Shown: in pieces, positions 47,045 through 55,573 of the stretch
Layout of the letters: every line of letters starts with the position of its first letter
How positions within the stretch are numbered: position 1 is the stretch's first letter
Virus record (IMG/VR): IMGVR_UViG_3300037296_000220
Coordinates: 1 to 64,000 of that record
Origin: a virus
Length of the DNA stretch: 64,000 nucleotides
Direction: 5' to 3' (one strand)
The notes under the pieces: model-generated
Seen by the model: only the letters and a program-made list of their open reading frames with translations
Database searches by the model: none
What the model was told of the DNA's origin: nothing
Program-made: the position numbers and the translations under genes

Positions 47045-50000
47045 CTAGTCAAGAATGTCGACTACCTGCGCGACTGCTTCGTCGATCAGCTCACGGCGCG
47101 AGTCATCGAAGAAGCACATATTGGGGTTTATCCCAATGACGTAACTGGTGTCCTGGCCATGATCGTACTCGACCTGCCCAGCCAGTTGTTCAAACCCACC
47201 CTGCACCTCTGGCAGTAGGTAGTTGCGAGCCTTAGTGCCCATGATCAGCACGACAGCCGGGTTTAGCAGCTCAATCTCCCGCTTCAGACTTGGGCCATAG
47301 ACACGGATCATTTCAGAGACATAGTCTTCCGGCATGTCCTTTGTCTTGTTGGCCTTGATCAGCGCGGTTTGATAGAGGTCAGAGCGCTTGTAACCCGCCG
47401 CCTTGAAGCCCGGTAGGATGAAGTCGGCATAGTCGCCCTCCCCTATTTTACCCATCTTCTCATCTTTGAAGTTGCCGTTGTCGTAGATCACCATGACTCT
47501 CGGATTTTTACCCAAACGGGGCGCGAGCGAAATCTCGATAGCCAACTCATTCTCGGCCTTCATGCTGTACTTCTCGACCTCCTTCGACAATTCATCAATC
47601 ACATGCGGCTGCAGGTCCAGCTTCCGATCGGCCTTTACGGCAGCAAGCATGATGCCGGGCATTGCCGCCTTCTGAGACTTGAGTCGGGTCGGGTGCAGCG
47701 GGTCATCCTGGTTCTCGATACCGGCGAACACCCCAATGTCATCGAGCATCGACTGAATCCGCTTGTTGACGTAGCGCTTATTGGTGATGTTCTCCAAAAA
47801 GTGCGCGAAGCTGGTGAAGCTGCCACCCGCCTTCTCCCGACACTCCATGATGTGCTCACTGGCGTTCTGCGTCAGGCCCTTCACCATCTGGAACGGGGCA
47901 TAGATCACCCGGCGTTTGCGGTTGCTGTCGTAGCCAATCTCGAACCGACTGGTGCTGATGTTCACGTCCGGTGGCATGACGTACACACCCCGCCGCTCAG
48001 CATCTTTCACCAAGCCCATGCGTTTGTCTTCGCCCAGAATCGTCAGTGCGGCCGCAAAGAATGCCTCCGGCTTGTACACCTTCAACCACATTGCCCAGAA
48101 GGCAATGATCGCGTACTCCACCGAGTGCGACTTGTTGAAGCCGTAGCCGGCGAACTTCTCGATGATGTCGAACAGGCCCGCTGCCTCCGTCTCTTCCATC
48201 TGTGAGTGAGACTTGCACCCAGCGACCCAGCTATCGCGCACTTTGGCCATCTGCTCAGCGTCTTTCTTGCCCATCGCTTTACGAAGGTGGTCGGCCTGAG
48301 CCATCGAGAAGCCCGCTAGATCACGCGCGACCTGCATGACCTGCTCCTGGTACACGATGACCGAATACGTCGATTCCAGGGCCGGGATCATCGAGTCATG
48401 TGGATATGTGGGGCTCATGTAACCCCGCTTAATCGCCTTGAAGTTGTCGGTTAGACCTGAGTCCAGTGGGCCTGGCCGGAACAGGGCGTTACAGGCTGAC
48501 AAGTCTTCAAAGGTCAGCGGGTCATTCTCAGCCAGCTCACGCAATAGACCCCGCATACCGCCCGACTCGAACTGAAACACCCCCAACGTCTCACCCAGGC
48601 CGAAGGCTTTAAGCACTTCCGGGTCTTCGAGTGGGATTGTGGTGTAGTCCAGGTCTTCCTTGTCCTGCTCCTTGATGTAGTCTTTGGCCAGGCGCAGCAG
48701 ATCCAATGTGCTCAGGCCCAGTACGTCGAGCTTGACCAAGCCAAACTCTTCACAGCTTCGTTTATCCCAGTTGATCACCTGGTTCTCGCCCCGCTTCTCA
48801 ACGATGGCTCGATTAGACAGCTCAGTGTCAGCCACGATCACCCCGGCGGCGTGCACCCCGTAGTTGCGAAACACCTTCTGCAACTTGATGGCGTTGCCAA
48901 ACAATACTGGATCTCGTTTGGCAAAATCCTTCAGCTCGGGCACTTGCTCAATGGCTTCCTCCAGGGATACCGGCTGGCCGTGATTGCTGGGGATGCGTTT
49001 GGCCACCTTCATTTCAGCTTCGGTGTAGCCCAGGGATTTGGCCACGCTACGCAGTGCCGACGAGCTGCCCAATACCCCATAGTTCGAGATTTTGGCCACG
49101 CGCTCTTTGCCGTACCGATCGGACAGGTAGTTATACACTTCGCCCAGTCGGGAACTCATGAAGTCAAGGTCGATGTCGGGTAAGTCCAGTCGCTCCGGGT
49201 TGATGAACCGTTCGAAGAACAGGTTGAAGCGGATCGGATCAACGTCAGTGATGCCCATCAGGAAGGCTACGATTGAGCCGCCGACTGAGCCTCGACCAGG
49301 GCCGACGATAATACCCTGCTGCTTTGACCAGCTCACCAGGTCATGCACCAGGAGGAAGTAGTCTTCAAAGCCCATGTCTTTCAAGATGGTCAGCTCACGC
49401 TTGAGCCGGTCCTTGTACTGAGGAATCAGCGACACGTCCGGCTTGTAGCCCAGAAACGGCTTGTCGATGCGCTCCTTCCAGCCCTGAACGCAGAGCTTGG
49501 TCATGGCGGCGCTGGGGTTGGCCGCAAGCGAGGGCAGCGACACATCCATCTTCTCCCACTTGTACGAGAACTGATCTGCCCAGGGCCCGTTGGAATGGAC
49601 ATAGGCTTTGTTCAGCAGTTCAGCACCCGGCACATCGATGAAGCCGTCGCCCTTCATCATGTGAACCCACTTCTTGAACTTCATGATGCCGTCTTTGCGA
49701 CCCAAAATACCCATGTCGGAGCCACCGGCTGCAGCAAAGGGGCTGTCCAGTCGGGTGTTGAAGTTCAGGATGTTGGCCATGATGTTGCGCGAGTCTGCCA
49801 TACCCTCTGCGTACAGCGTCGGACGGCTGACAAGCACTTTTCGGGAACGCATCTGTGCGCTGTTCAGAGCGCGCTTAGACACTTGACGATAGTAGAGACT
49901 GTCAGCATACGGGCACTCAATATAGAAGCGCTCAGTGTCGTTCCCGATAGCGTTTTCAATGCGATCAATGATCGCTTCGCGCTGATCATGGGCGAAGATT

Positions 50001-50425
50001 GAGCCGATACCACCGGTTGTTATCACCACGTTGCCCAGGCTGTAGGTGTGTAGCACGTCCTCCCAGCATAACCGGGGCTGACCACTGCGAATGTGGGTAT
50101 CTTCGTAGGCTCTGGACAGTAGGCGAGTGACATCCTTGAACCCTTCATCGTTCATGATGTACAGGATAGGTGAAGTAAAGGTGTCTCGATTGGACTTGTC
50201 GTCGGTCTTCTCCCAATCCAGGTCGTCGACCACGTTTAAGCGAACGCCCATGATGACTTTCACATCACCGGCGTTCTGCGTGAGAATGGGTAAGGCGTTC
50301 AAGGTCATGTAATCGGCGACAGCCAGCGCTCTATACCCCTGCTCTTTGGCTACTGTAGCCAATTGCTTTGGGGATAAGATGCTGGCTTTGGTCGAGAAGT
50401 GCGTTTCAGCGCCAATGATGTTCAT
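47045..50425 (-). CDS. dnaE: DNA polymerase III alpha subunit (DnaE type) with UDG-like C-terminal domain
   Basis: 1126 residues. PHP domain at the N-terminus, degenerate (AETHFSTKASI instead of HSDYS). Polymerase palm: VGPGRGSVGGS (374-384), PDIDLDF (416-422, two catalytic Asp) and KLDVLGL (565-571, third Asp). Fingers and beta-binding region follow. From about 974 the sequence changes character and resembles a family 4-type uracil-DNA glycosylase: NPRVMVIYDNGN, DLYQTALIKANKTKDMPEDY, SLKREIELLNPAVVLIMGTKARNYLLP, GINPNMCFF. The glycosylase motifs are altered (no GEAPG, Asn for the C-terminal His), so it is probably inactive. Proofreading should come from the DnaQ-like protein. Confidence 0.93.
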   Translation of the reverse strand: MNIIGAETHFSTKASILSPKQLATVAKEQGYRALAVADYMTLNALPILTQNAGDVKVIMGVRLNVVDDLDWEKTDDKSNRDTFTSPILYIMNDEGFKDVTRLLSRAYEDTHIRSGQPRLCWEDVLHTYSLGNVVITTGGIGSIFAHDQREAIIDRIENAIGNDTERFYIECPYADSLYYRQVSKRALNSAQMRSRKVLVSRPTLYAEGMADSRNIMANILNFNTRLDSPFAAAGGSDMGILGRKDGIMKFKKWVHMMKGDGFIDVPGAELLNKAYVHSNGPWADQFSYKWEKMDVSLPSLAANPSAAMTKLCVQGWKERIDKPFLGYKPDVSLIPQYKDRLKRELTILKDMGFEDYFLLVHDLVSWSKQQGIIVGPGRGSVGGSIVAFLMGITDVDPIRFNLFFERFINPERLDLPDIDLDFMSSRLGEVYNYLSDRYGKERVAKISNYGVLGSSSALRSVAKSLGYTEAEMKVAKRIPSNHGQPVSLEEAIEQVPELKDFAKRDPVLFGNAIKLQKVFRNYGVHAAGVIVADTELSNRAIVEKRGENQVINWDKRSCEEFGLVKLDVLGLSTLDLLRLAKDYIKEQDKEDLDYTTIPLEDPEVLKAFGLGETLGVFQFESGGMRGLLRELAENDPLTFEDLSACNALFRPGPLDSGLTDNFKAIKRGYMSPTYPHDSMIPALESTYSVIVYQEQVMQVARDLAGFSMAQADHLRKAMGKKDAEQMAKVRDSWVAGCKSHSQMEETEAAGLFDIIEKFAGYGFNKSHSVEYAIIAFWAMWLKVYKPEAFFAAALTILGEDKRMGLVKDAERRGVYVMPPDVNISTSRFEIGYDSNRKRRVIYAPFQMVKGLTQNASEHIMECREKAGGSFTSFAHFLENITNKRYVNKRIQSMLDDIGVFAGIENQDDPLHPTRLKSQKAAMPGIMLAAVKADRKLDLQPHVIDELSKEVEKYSMKAENELAIEISLAPRLGKNPRVMVIYDNGNFKDEKMGKIGEGDYADFILPGFKAAGYKRSDLYQTALIKANKTKDMPEDYVSEMIRVYGPSLKREIELLNPAVVLIMGTKARNYLLPEVQGGFEQLAGQVEYDHGQDTSYVIGINPNMCFFDDSRRELIDEAVAQVVDILD

Positions 50426-50930
50426 AATACACCCTGTTTTTGTCTCGTTTGATGATGCCTGACGCCTCTAAAATGTTGAGTGCCCGGCCTATTCTGTTCT
50501 CTGCCGTTCGGATCGACAGCGTGTACTGGTCTGCAAAGCTCCCGGTCAGCTTATTCACGGTAGTCCCCGCCTCATTCAGATGGAGAATTGCAAAGTCGAG
50601 ACCCGTGTCGACCCCCGTAGTGCGACGCTCAGCAATGACAGCCGGAATACTGACACCCTTCTGATTCAACCGTCTTGCGAGAGGCTGCGCTTTGCGCGAA
50701 ACCTTCGTTAAATCAATAAGTTGGCTCAAGTATGCGCTGGACATTTTGGGCAACTTGTTGACGCTGGACGACACAGAGACGGTCGTACTGATGATCGTGG
50801 CTGATTGAGAACAGGTATCAGCGCATCGAGTCTGGACTTTGCAGGCCTGACACGCTTCACTATCCCGACTGCAACAGATCAATGACCCGAAGCAGCCGGG
50901 TTCATCAGTTCCCCAGTTGGATTTGGACAT
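50406..50930 (-). CDS. Cys-cluster plus winged-helix protein, 174 aa
   Basis: N-terminus CFGSLICCSRDSEACQACKVQTRCADTC contains seven or eight Cys in 28 residues, a likely zinc or Fe-S site of the kind seen in phage regulatory proteins (GCFGS....C..C.....C). The C-terminal 75 residues form a winged helix (NKLTGSFADQYTLSIRTAENRIGRALNILEASGIIKRDKNRVYY). A DNA-binding regulator or replication-initiation helper; overlaps both neighbours. Confidence 0.75.
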   Translation of the reverse strand: MSKSNWGTDEPGCFGSLICCSRDSEACQACKVQTRCADTCSQSATIISTTVSVSSSVNKLPKMSSAYLSQLIDLTKVSRKAQPLARRLNQKGVSIPAVIAERRTTGVDTGLDFAILHLNEAGTTVNKLTGSFADQYTLSIRTAENRIGRALNILEASGIIKRDKNRVYYEHHWR

Positions 50931-52068
50931 ACTTCATCACCGCATCGCGTTCATCACTGGGTAAACGGTTGGCGTAGGCCAACTCGAAGCCTTTGACGAA
51001 TGAGCCCTTCATGACGCCGATCTGCGCAATGCGGATCAGCACTCGGTTACCAATGGTTAGCGAGTATTCATCAGGGTTTTCGCGCACCTTTTTGGCAATC
51101 GCAATCAACGACTTGGCGTCTTTCTCTTCGAGGCCCACAGCCAGGTTCAACATGGTTATTTCCTGGCTCTCTGCCAGATAACCCTTCTTCATGACGACGC
51201 CGAAGCGCTCGATCGTGGCGGCATCTTGCTGAAAGGTGGATTGAAAGCGCTCTCCCCCATCACCTGAGCCGTTCGTGTTGCCAGTGGCGACGAAGCGGAA
51301 CATCGGGTGCGGGTCAATGCGCTGATATTGAGGCGGCGCATCGGGGATGATCAGCGGTTGACCTTCAAGCACAGCCTGATAGACAGACAGCACTGATGGG
51401 TGGCAGCGATCGTATTCGTCAGCCAGAAACACTTCGCCGTTGATCATCGCCAGTGGCAATGGCCCCAGCTCGAAGTCGGTCACAGAGATGGCATTACCTC
51501 CTTCATCGCGCTCAGCCCGGGCGATCTGACGGCCTACAATCTGCGACTCTTCCAGGTTGGCTGTGTGTTGAAGACGGCGCAGGCGACGGTTGGTTGCGGC
51601 ACAGAATTGGCGATATTCAGTCGTTTTACCGACGCCGGCTTCGCCGTAGATATAGATTGGAATGTTGCGCTCCATACCCATCGCGACGGTCTTCACTTCT
51701 TCCAGGTCGGAAATGATCAACTCGTCGAAGTCGGGCACATTGGCATCAGTTTCACGTTCATCGCGGGTCAACATGATGGGTTGGCCATTGCCGTACTGCG
51801 TCTTTTTGCTGTTGCGCAGGCGATAGGCTTTATGCAGCTCTATCTTGTTGTCGGGCGTTGCGACCTCTTCAGGCTCAGCAAGGGCAGTTTTAGCAGCCAT
51901 TCGCTTCTGAACTTCCTGGCGTGCAAAATCAGAAATGGTCGGCGCGTCCGGGTATTGCTCGCTGTATTCTTCGAGGGTCAAGCTGTGAGCTTCGTCACTC
52001 ATTTTCGCCAGGTGAGTCTTGATAACGTGCACCTTCTCACCGCAAATCTGACAAGTAATCTTTTCCAT
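50905..52068 (-). CDS. MoxR/CobS-like AAA ATPase
   Basis: 387 residues. N-terminal zinc finger MEKITCQICGEKVHVIKTHL; Walker A GEAGVGKTT (142-150); Walker B VFLADEYD (213-220); sensor GNTNGSGDGGERFQ. The arrangement follows CobS (cobaltochelatase small subunit) and related MoxR ATPases. It precedes a VWA protein in a compact locus, but no chelatase large subunit is present, so a chaperone or remodelling role with the VWA partner is more likely than cobalamin synthesis. Confidence 0.87.
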   Translation of the reverse strand: MEKITCQICGEKVHVIKTHLAKMSDEAHSLTLEEYSEQYPDAPTISDFARQEVQKRMAAKTALAEPEEVATPDNKIELHKAYRLRNSKKTQYGNGQPIMLTRDERETDANVPDFDELIISDLEEVKTVAMGMERNIPIYIYGEAGVGKTTEYRQFCAATNRRLRRLQHTANLEESQIVGRQIARAERDEGGNAISVTDFELGPLPLAMINGEVFLADEYDRCHPSVLSVYQAVLEGQPLIIPDAPPQYQRIDPHPMFRFVATGNTNGSGDGGERFQSTFQQDAATIERFGVVMKKGYLAESQEITMLNLAVGLEEKDAKSLIAIAKKVRENPDEYSLTIGNRVLIRIAQIGVMKGSFVKGFELAYANRLPSDERDAVMKYVQIQLGN

Positions 52069-52089
52069 TCTGTCGAACTCCTGAAAACC

Positions 52090-52152
52090 TAGTTAGTTGT
52101 TTGTGTGTTTTAAAATAGTATCGCATTAGTTCAATGCGATACACAATGGGGT
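52090..52152 (-). promoter_or_regulatory. Promoter module with CCCA box (AAA ATPase operon)
   Basis: Minus strand: ACCCCA (52147-52152), 26 bp, TACTAT (52115-52120), 7 bp, leader CACACAAACAACTAACT (52091-52107). The box lies three bases beyond the stop of the VWA gene. TATCGCATTGAACTAATGCGATA in the spacer is an inverted repeat. Confidence 0.75.
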
Positions 52153-52154
52153 GA

Positions 52155-54554
52155 CTATTTAAGCATGTCGCCAACGTGACGAATTAGGCTGCCGCCCAAC
52201 TGTTCAATGTTGTGCAGTACCTCATAGTTCTTGTAGTACCGCGACACTGAGTTGTCCTTAATGCCAATGCTGGACACGGAAATGTCTTCCTTTTCCAGTT
52301 GTTTCAGGGCGTATTGCATGGCTGTGGGGTAAGACATGCCTCCACCGTTGCCGTAGGCGGGGTTACCATCTGACAGCACGATCAATCCCTTCTTGGAGGT
52401 TTCCTGGGTCATTAGCATGTCGCGAGCGGCCAGCAGAGCGTCCGGGTCTGCATTGCCTCCGTTGATAGGTATTTCAATGTGCCAGTCAGCGATGCGACGC
52501 TTGGCTGTTAAGCCCCAGCGTTCGTCAAACCCCTTGAAGATGGGGTGAAATACCTCCCCATAGCGGCTGAACTGGCCGGCGCCAGAGCTGTAAACCTTAT
52601 GCATTTTCTGTCGAGCTACTTCGATAGCCTGCTGAGAAGGCATCTGACGATGGTCCTCCAAAACGTCCGAGCTTGGTAGTGCCGTCGCAAATCCCATGAT
52701 TGCAAAGTTCACCTTGACGGCACTCAAGGACTCGGCCATTGCATAAGCCGCCTGAAAAGCCAGCTTGTACTTGCTCGACAATTCCATAGACCCACTGTTA
52801 TCGATCAGTAATAGAATGGACGCGCCCTGACGCTCAACGATTCGACGTTTGCGGAATACCCGCTCTTCGCCCAATGACAGCCGGGCTATTGCGGTCGGAT
52901 TCAGTCGGCCTGAGCGTTGCCCGGCTTCCCAAGACTTCTTTTCCATAGAGCGCAGATAGCGGATTAAAGAGCGAGACACCTGACCTGTCATGCCGCCAGT
53001 GGACTTCTCAATCTCAGCCATTGACTTGGCGAGTCTGTCCTGAGAATGAACTGGTTTCACCTTCGCCTGAAGATCGCCGGCTGTTGAATACGGCGTGTAG
53101 ACTGAGCCAGAATCACCCTCTCTGAACTGGTCCGCGATCATTTCTTCCAGCATGTCATCGAAGTCTTCCACATTGGCTTCGTTTTCATCCATCCCCAGAG
53201 CTACGCCAAACCCTTCATTGTTGTTTTCTTCGTCATCGCCAGCTTCTTCGTCTGGGAACTCACCATCTGACGCTTCGTCATTGGTGCCAGAGGCCGAATT
53301 GGAACCGTCATCTTCTTCCTCTTCATCGTCACCCAGTTCGTCACTGGAGCCGGCGGCTTCGGCATCGTCATCATCTTCTCCAGGGTCAGATTCGCCACCA
53401 GGCTCGCCGCTGGCGTCATCATCGGCCCCTTCGGCTTCAGATTCACCGGCGCCCTCTCCATCTCCAGCGTCATCATCCCCAGGTTCATCATCGTCATCAT
53501 CGTCCGATTCTGATACATCCTCCCCAGCGTCGTCGCTGTCCGGGTCATCGTCTGATTCAGCTCCCTCATCTTCTCCGCCGTCATCAGACTCGCTATCGCC
53601 ATCCTCCTCATGTGACCCGTCGCCATCATCGTCGCCATCATCGGAGGTATCATCTGATTCAGGCTCTTTTGCTGCGCCATCGCCAGACTCAGACCCTTCT
53701 GATTCACCGCTGTCATCTGGTTCATCTGGTTGCTCCTGCCCGTTTGACCCCTGTTCAGATAGGTCTTCTTGAAATGTCTCGGCGTCGTCATTGTCACCAG
53801 CTTGATCGCTGTCTTCCGATTCACCTGCGTCACCGTCTGATTCAGGTCTTGGGTCGCGATTGGGCTTGGTGAAGAACTTGGAGTAAGCCAACTGGGTCAG
53901 TCGTAGAACGTCCCAACTGTTTTTGCATTCACTGATCCGACGACTAAAGTCCAAGTCGTCGAGCGCTGTCATAAGCCACTCAGTTTCCGCTTTGTAGTGC
54001 TCTTCTATATAGTCAGCGACTGTTTTTTGGCCCGCCTTAGCGCGACAGCAAGCAGTGATGAGGCGGTTGAATGCTTGCGACTTCTTGGTGAGGTCAGTCT
54101 GGTCTTTCTCGATACCGGCCGTGATAATGTCAGTCAACCAAATCTCCCGGGTCCGATCCAGCTCCTTGAAGCCGCCAGCAAAGTCTTCCTCGCCCCGTAT
54201 CTCGATGTAGCAGTCTTCAATGGCATTGTTTAACCCGCCGAAAACCTCAGATTTGGACTGAGCCTCAAGTGTGGCAGCGGGGTCTGTGTACAGGATGTGA
54301 CAGCACTCATGCAGCAGAAAGCCGATGATGGCGTAGCAGAACTTAGCAGAGCATTGGTCTGGCACAACAGGCAAGTTGACGAACTTAGCCTCATGCGTGA
54401 GCCCATCCCATTGAACATAAGCCTGGGCGCCAACGTGATACACAGGGATCTTTGAGTCGGTGATTAACCGTGCGACCTTTTGAGACATGCCCCGAGTGGA
54501 TTGGATTAGGCGCTTACTCGCTTGTGGAGCTGACATAAAGAGTTCCTTACTCAC
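52155..54554 (-). CDS. CobT-like VWA protein with a very acidic central region
   Basis: 799 residues. HECCH (82-86) in IGFLLHECCHILYTDPA fits a zincin-like HExxH helix as in VWA-domain metallopeptidase-like proteins. Residues about 235-465 are almost entirely Asp, Glu, Ser, Gly (with short repeats such as DDDGDG and ESDD). The C-terminal VWA domain has the MIDAS motif DNSGSM (585-590) and later SDGNPAYG. This is the CobT/MoxR-partner layout. With the AAA protein it may remodel a host or virus target. The acidic stretch creates long but meaningless open frames on the other strand. Confidence 0.85.
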   Translation of the reverse strand: MSKELFMSAPQASKRLIQSTRGMSQKVARLITDSKIPVYHVGAQAYVQWDGLTHEAKFVNLPVVPDQCSAKFCYAIIGFLLHECCHILYTDPAATLEAQSKSEVFGGLNNAIEDCYIEIRGEEDFAGGFKELDRTREIWLTDIITAGIEKDQTDLTKKSQAFNRLITACCRAKAGQKTVADYIEEHYKAETEWLMTALDDLDFSRRISECKNSWDVLRLTQLAYSKFFTKPNRDPRPESDGDAGESEDSDQAGDNDDAETFQEDLSEQGSNGQEQPDEPDDSGESEGSESGDGAAKEPESDDTSDDGDDDGDGSHEEDGDSESDDGGEDEGAESDDDPDSDDAGEDVSESDDDDDDEPGDDDAGDGEGAGESEAEGADDDASGEPGGESDPGEDDDDAEAAGSSDELGDDEEEEDDGSNSASGTNDEASDGEFPDEEAGDDEENNNEGFGVALGMDENEANVEDFDDMLEEMIADQFREGDSGSVYTPYSTAGDLQAKVKPVHSQDRLAKSMAEIEKSTGGMTGQVSRSLIRYLRSMEKKSWEAGQRSGRLNPTAIARLSLGEERVFRKRRIVERQGASILLLIDNSGSMELSSKYKLAFQAAYAMAESLSAVKVNFAIMGFATALPSSDVLEDHRQMPSQQAIEVARQKMHKVYSSGAGQFSRYGEVFHPIFKGFDERWGLTAKRRIADWHIEIPINGGNADPDALLAARDMLMTQETSKKGLIVLSDGNPAYGNGGGMSYPTAMQYALKQLEKEDISVSSIGIKDNSVSRYYKNYEVLHNIEQLGGSLIRHVGDMLK

Positions 54555-54606
54555 TTAGTAGTTTGTGTATTATAAGCGCATAAGAAAGGGCGCGACAGCG
54601 TGGGAG
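54551..54606 (-). promoter_or_regulatory. Promoter module with CCCA box (VWA gene)
   Basis: Minus strand: CTCCCA (54601-54606), 26 bp, consensus TATAAT (54569-54574), immediately followed by ACACAAACTACTAAGTGAG (54550-54568). Confidence 0.75.
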
Positions 54607-54624
54607 CTGGGCGCCCTATTCAGA

Positions 54625-54825
54625 TTACTGGAGTAGGATGGGGTCGCCGATGATCGGCATGATCAGAGTGCGGGTTCCGTCGGAGTAGATTGATATGGAG
54701 CCATCTGTGCCTATGTAATCCATCTGGTCAACCAGGTCGTTGCATCGATCCAGGGTAATGCTTGCCATTTTGTTTGTGTGGGTGGGCAGAGGGTGTTGTT
54801 GCGCGGTCAATTTATAGTCCTTCAT
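54625..54825 (-). CDS. Small protein, 66 aa (or 47 aa)
   Basis: Two starts are possible: MKDYKLTAQQ at 54825 or MASITLDRCNDL at 54768; the second follows directly on CACACAAACAAA, another copy of the CA motif. Neither has a good ribosome site. Product body: NDLVDQMDYIGTDGSISIYSDGTRTLIMPIIGDP, a small beta domain. No family recognised. Confidence 0.55.
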   Translation of the reverse strand: MKDYKLTAQQHPLPTHTNKMASITLDRCNDLVDQMDYIGTDGSISIYSDGTRTLIMPIIGDPILLQ

Positions 54826-54878
54826 GCAGTTTTACTAAAGTACCCGGTTTCCCTAGTACGCGTGTTTGTGTGATGGAG

Positions 54879-54908
54879 ATCATAGAACGACGGCGTTTTG
54901 TGTGTCAA
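54879..54908 (-). promoter_or_regulatory. Consensus sigma-70 promoter of the small gene
   Basis: Minus strand: TTGACA (54903-54908), 18 bp, TATGAT (54879-54884), then CACACAAACACG. Confidence 0.8.
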
Positions 54909-54950
54909 TCACTTGACTGAAAATAAGATTTTACTACCTAATCTACCTTT

Positions 54951-54979
54951 TTGACTTGACAACCCAAACAGATTACTAT
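54951..54979 (+). promoter_or_regulatory. Promoter of the plus-strand regulator gene
   Basis: TTGACT (54951-54956), 17 bp, TACTAT (54974-54979). The spacer contains CCCAAACAGATTACTATG, a loose match to the CA element. Confidence 0.65.
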
Positions 54980-55058
54980 GTTTGCAAGGTAGGGCGAAGA
55001 GGGATTGTCCAACCCGAAAACATAAAATCCAAAAAGGAATTGTAAGGGGAAAATTATA

Positions 55059-55553
55059 ATGGCCAATGTTAAAAAACACTTTCAAGAGACGGGCGTACCC
55101 GCTGCCGATTTGTTGAATGAATACCTACAAAACTGTGACAAAACGCAGACTGAAATCACCAAAGAATTGGGTGCTTTAACTGGCGCTCGTTCTTTCGGTA
55201 GCTTGATGACTCAATGGAAAACGGGTCGTTCACCGATCCCATTGCGCATGGTTCTCCCACTGTGTCGCATCATCGATGCTGAGCCGGGTCCGATGTTTCA
55301 AGCAATTCTTGAACATCAGATGCCCGATGCCCTCGTTGCTCTTGAGCATTTGTCCGGGCAGTCTTTCAGCCCCGGCGAGCGAGTCATGCACGACCTGGTT
55401 ATCGAAACAGTAAATGAAGCCAAGAACGCTTTCAAAAAAGAAAGTCGCTCTCCGAAGGCTGAAGTGGTAGCGACGTTCGATCTGTCCCCAGAGAGAAAAG
55501 CGGCTATCAAAGCGGCTATCAAAAAAGCAACCGTGGTTAAGTATTCCAGCTAA
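55059..55553 (+). CDS. Probable DNA-binding regulator, 164 aa
   Basis: 164 residues after a strong AAGGGGAAAA site. N-terminal segment AADLLNEYLQNCDKTQTEITKELGALTGARSFGSLMTQWKTGRSPIPLRMVLPLCRII reads as an XRE-like helical DNA-binding domain with a long recognition loop. The C-terminal tail is basic (KAAIKAAIKKATVVKYSS). Located just before parAB and divergent from the phage-like operons, it may control partition or lysogeny-type genes. No exact family match. Confidence 0.65.
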   Translation: MANVKKHFQETGVPAADLLNEYLQNCDKTQTEITKELGALTGARSFGSLMTQWKTGRSPIPLRMVLPLCRIIDAEPGPMFQAILEHQMPDALVALEHLSGQSFSPGERVMHDLVIETVNEAKNAFKKESRSPKAEVVATFDLSPERKAAIKAAIKKATVVKYSS

Positions 55554-55573
55554 TTTAAATTAGCCGACCTTCC

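Noticed and set aside
53152-53772. Long plus-strand open frame opposite the VWA gene
   Set aside because: It is a Ser/Pro-only mirror of the Asp/Glu codon repeats of the VWA protein, with no start signal.
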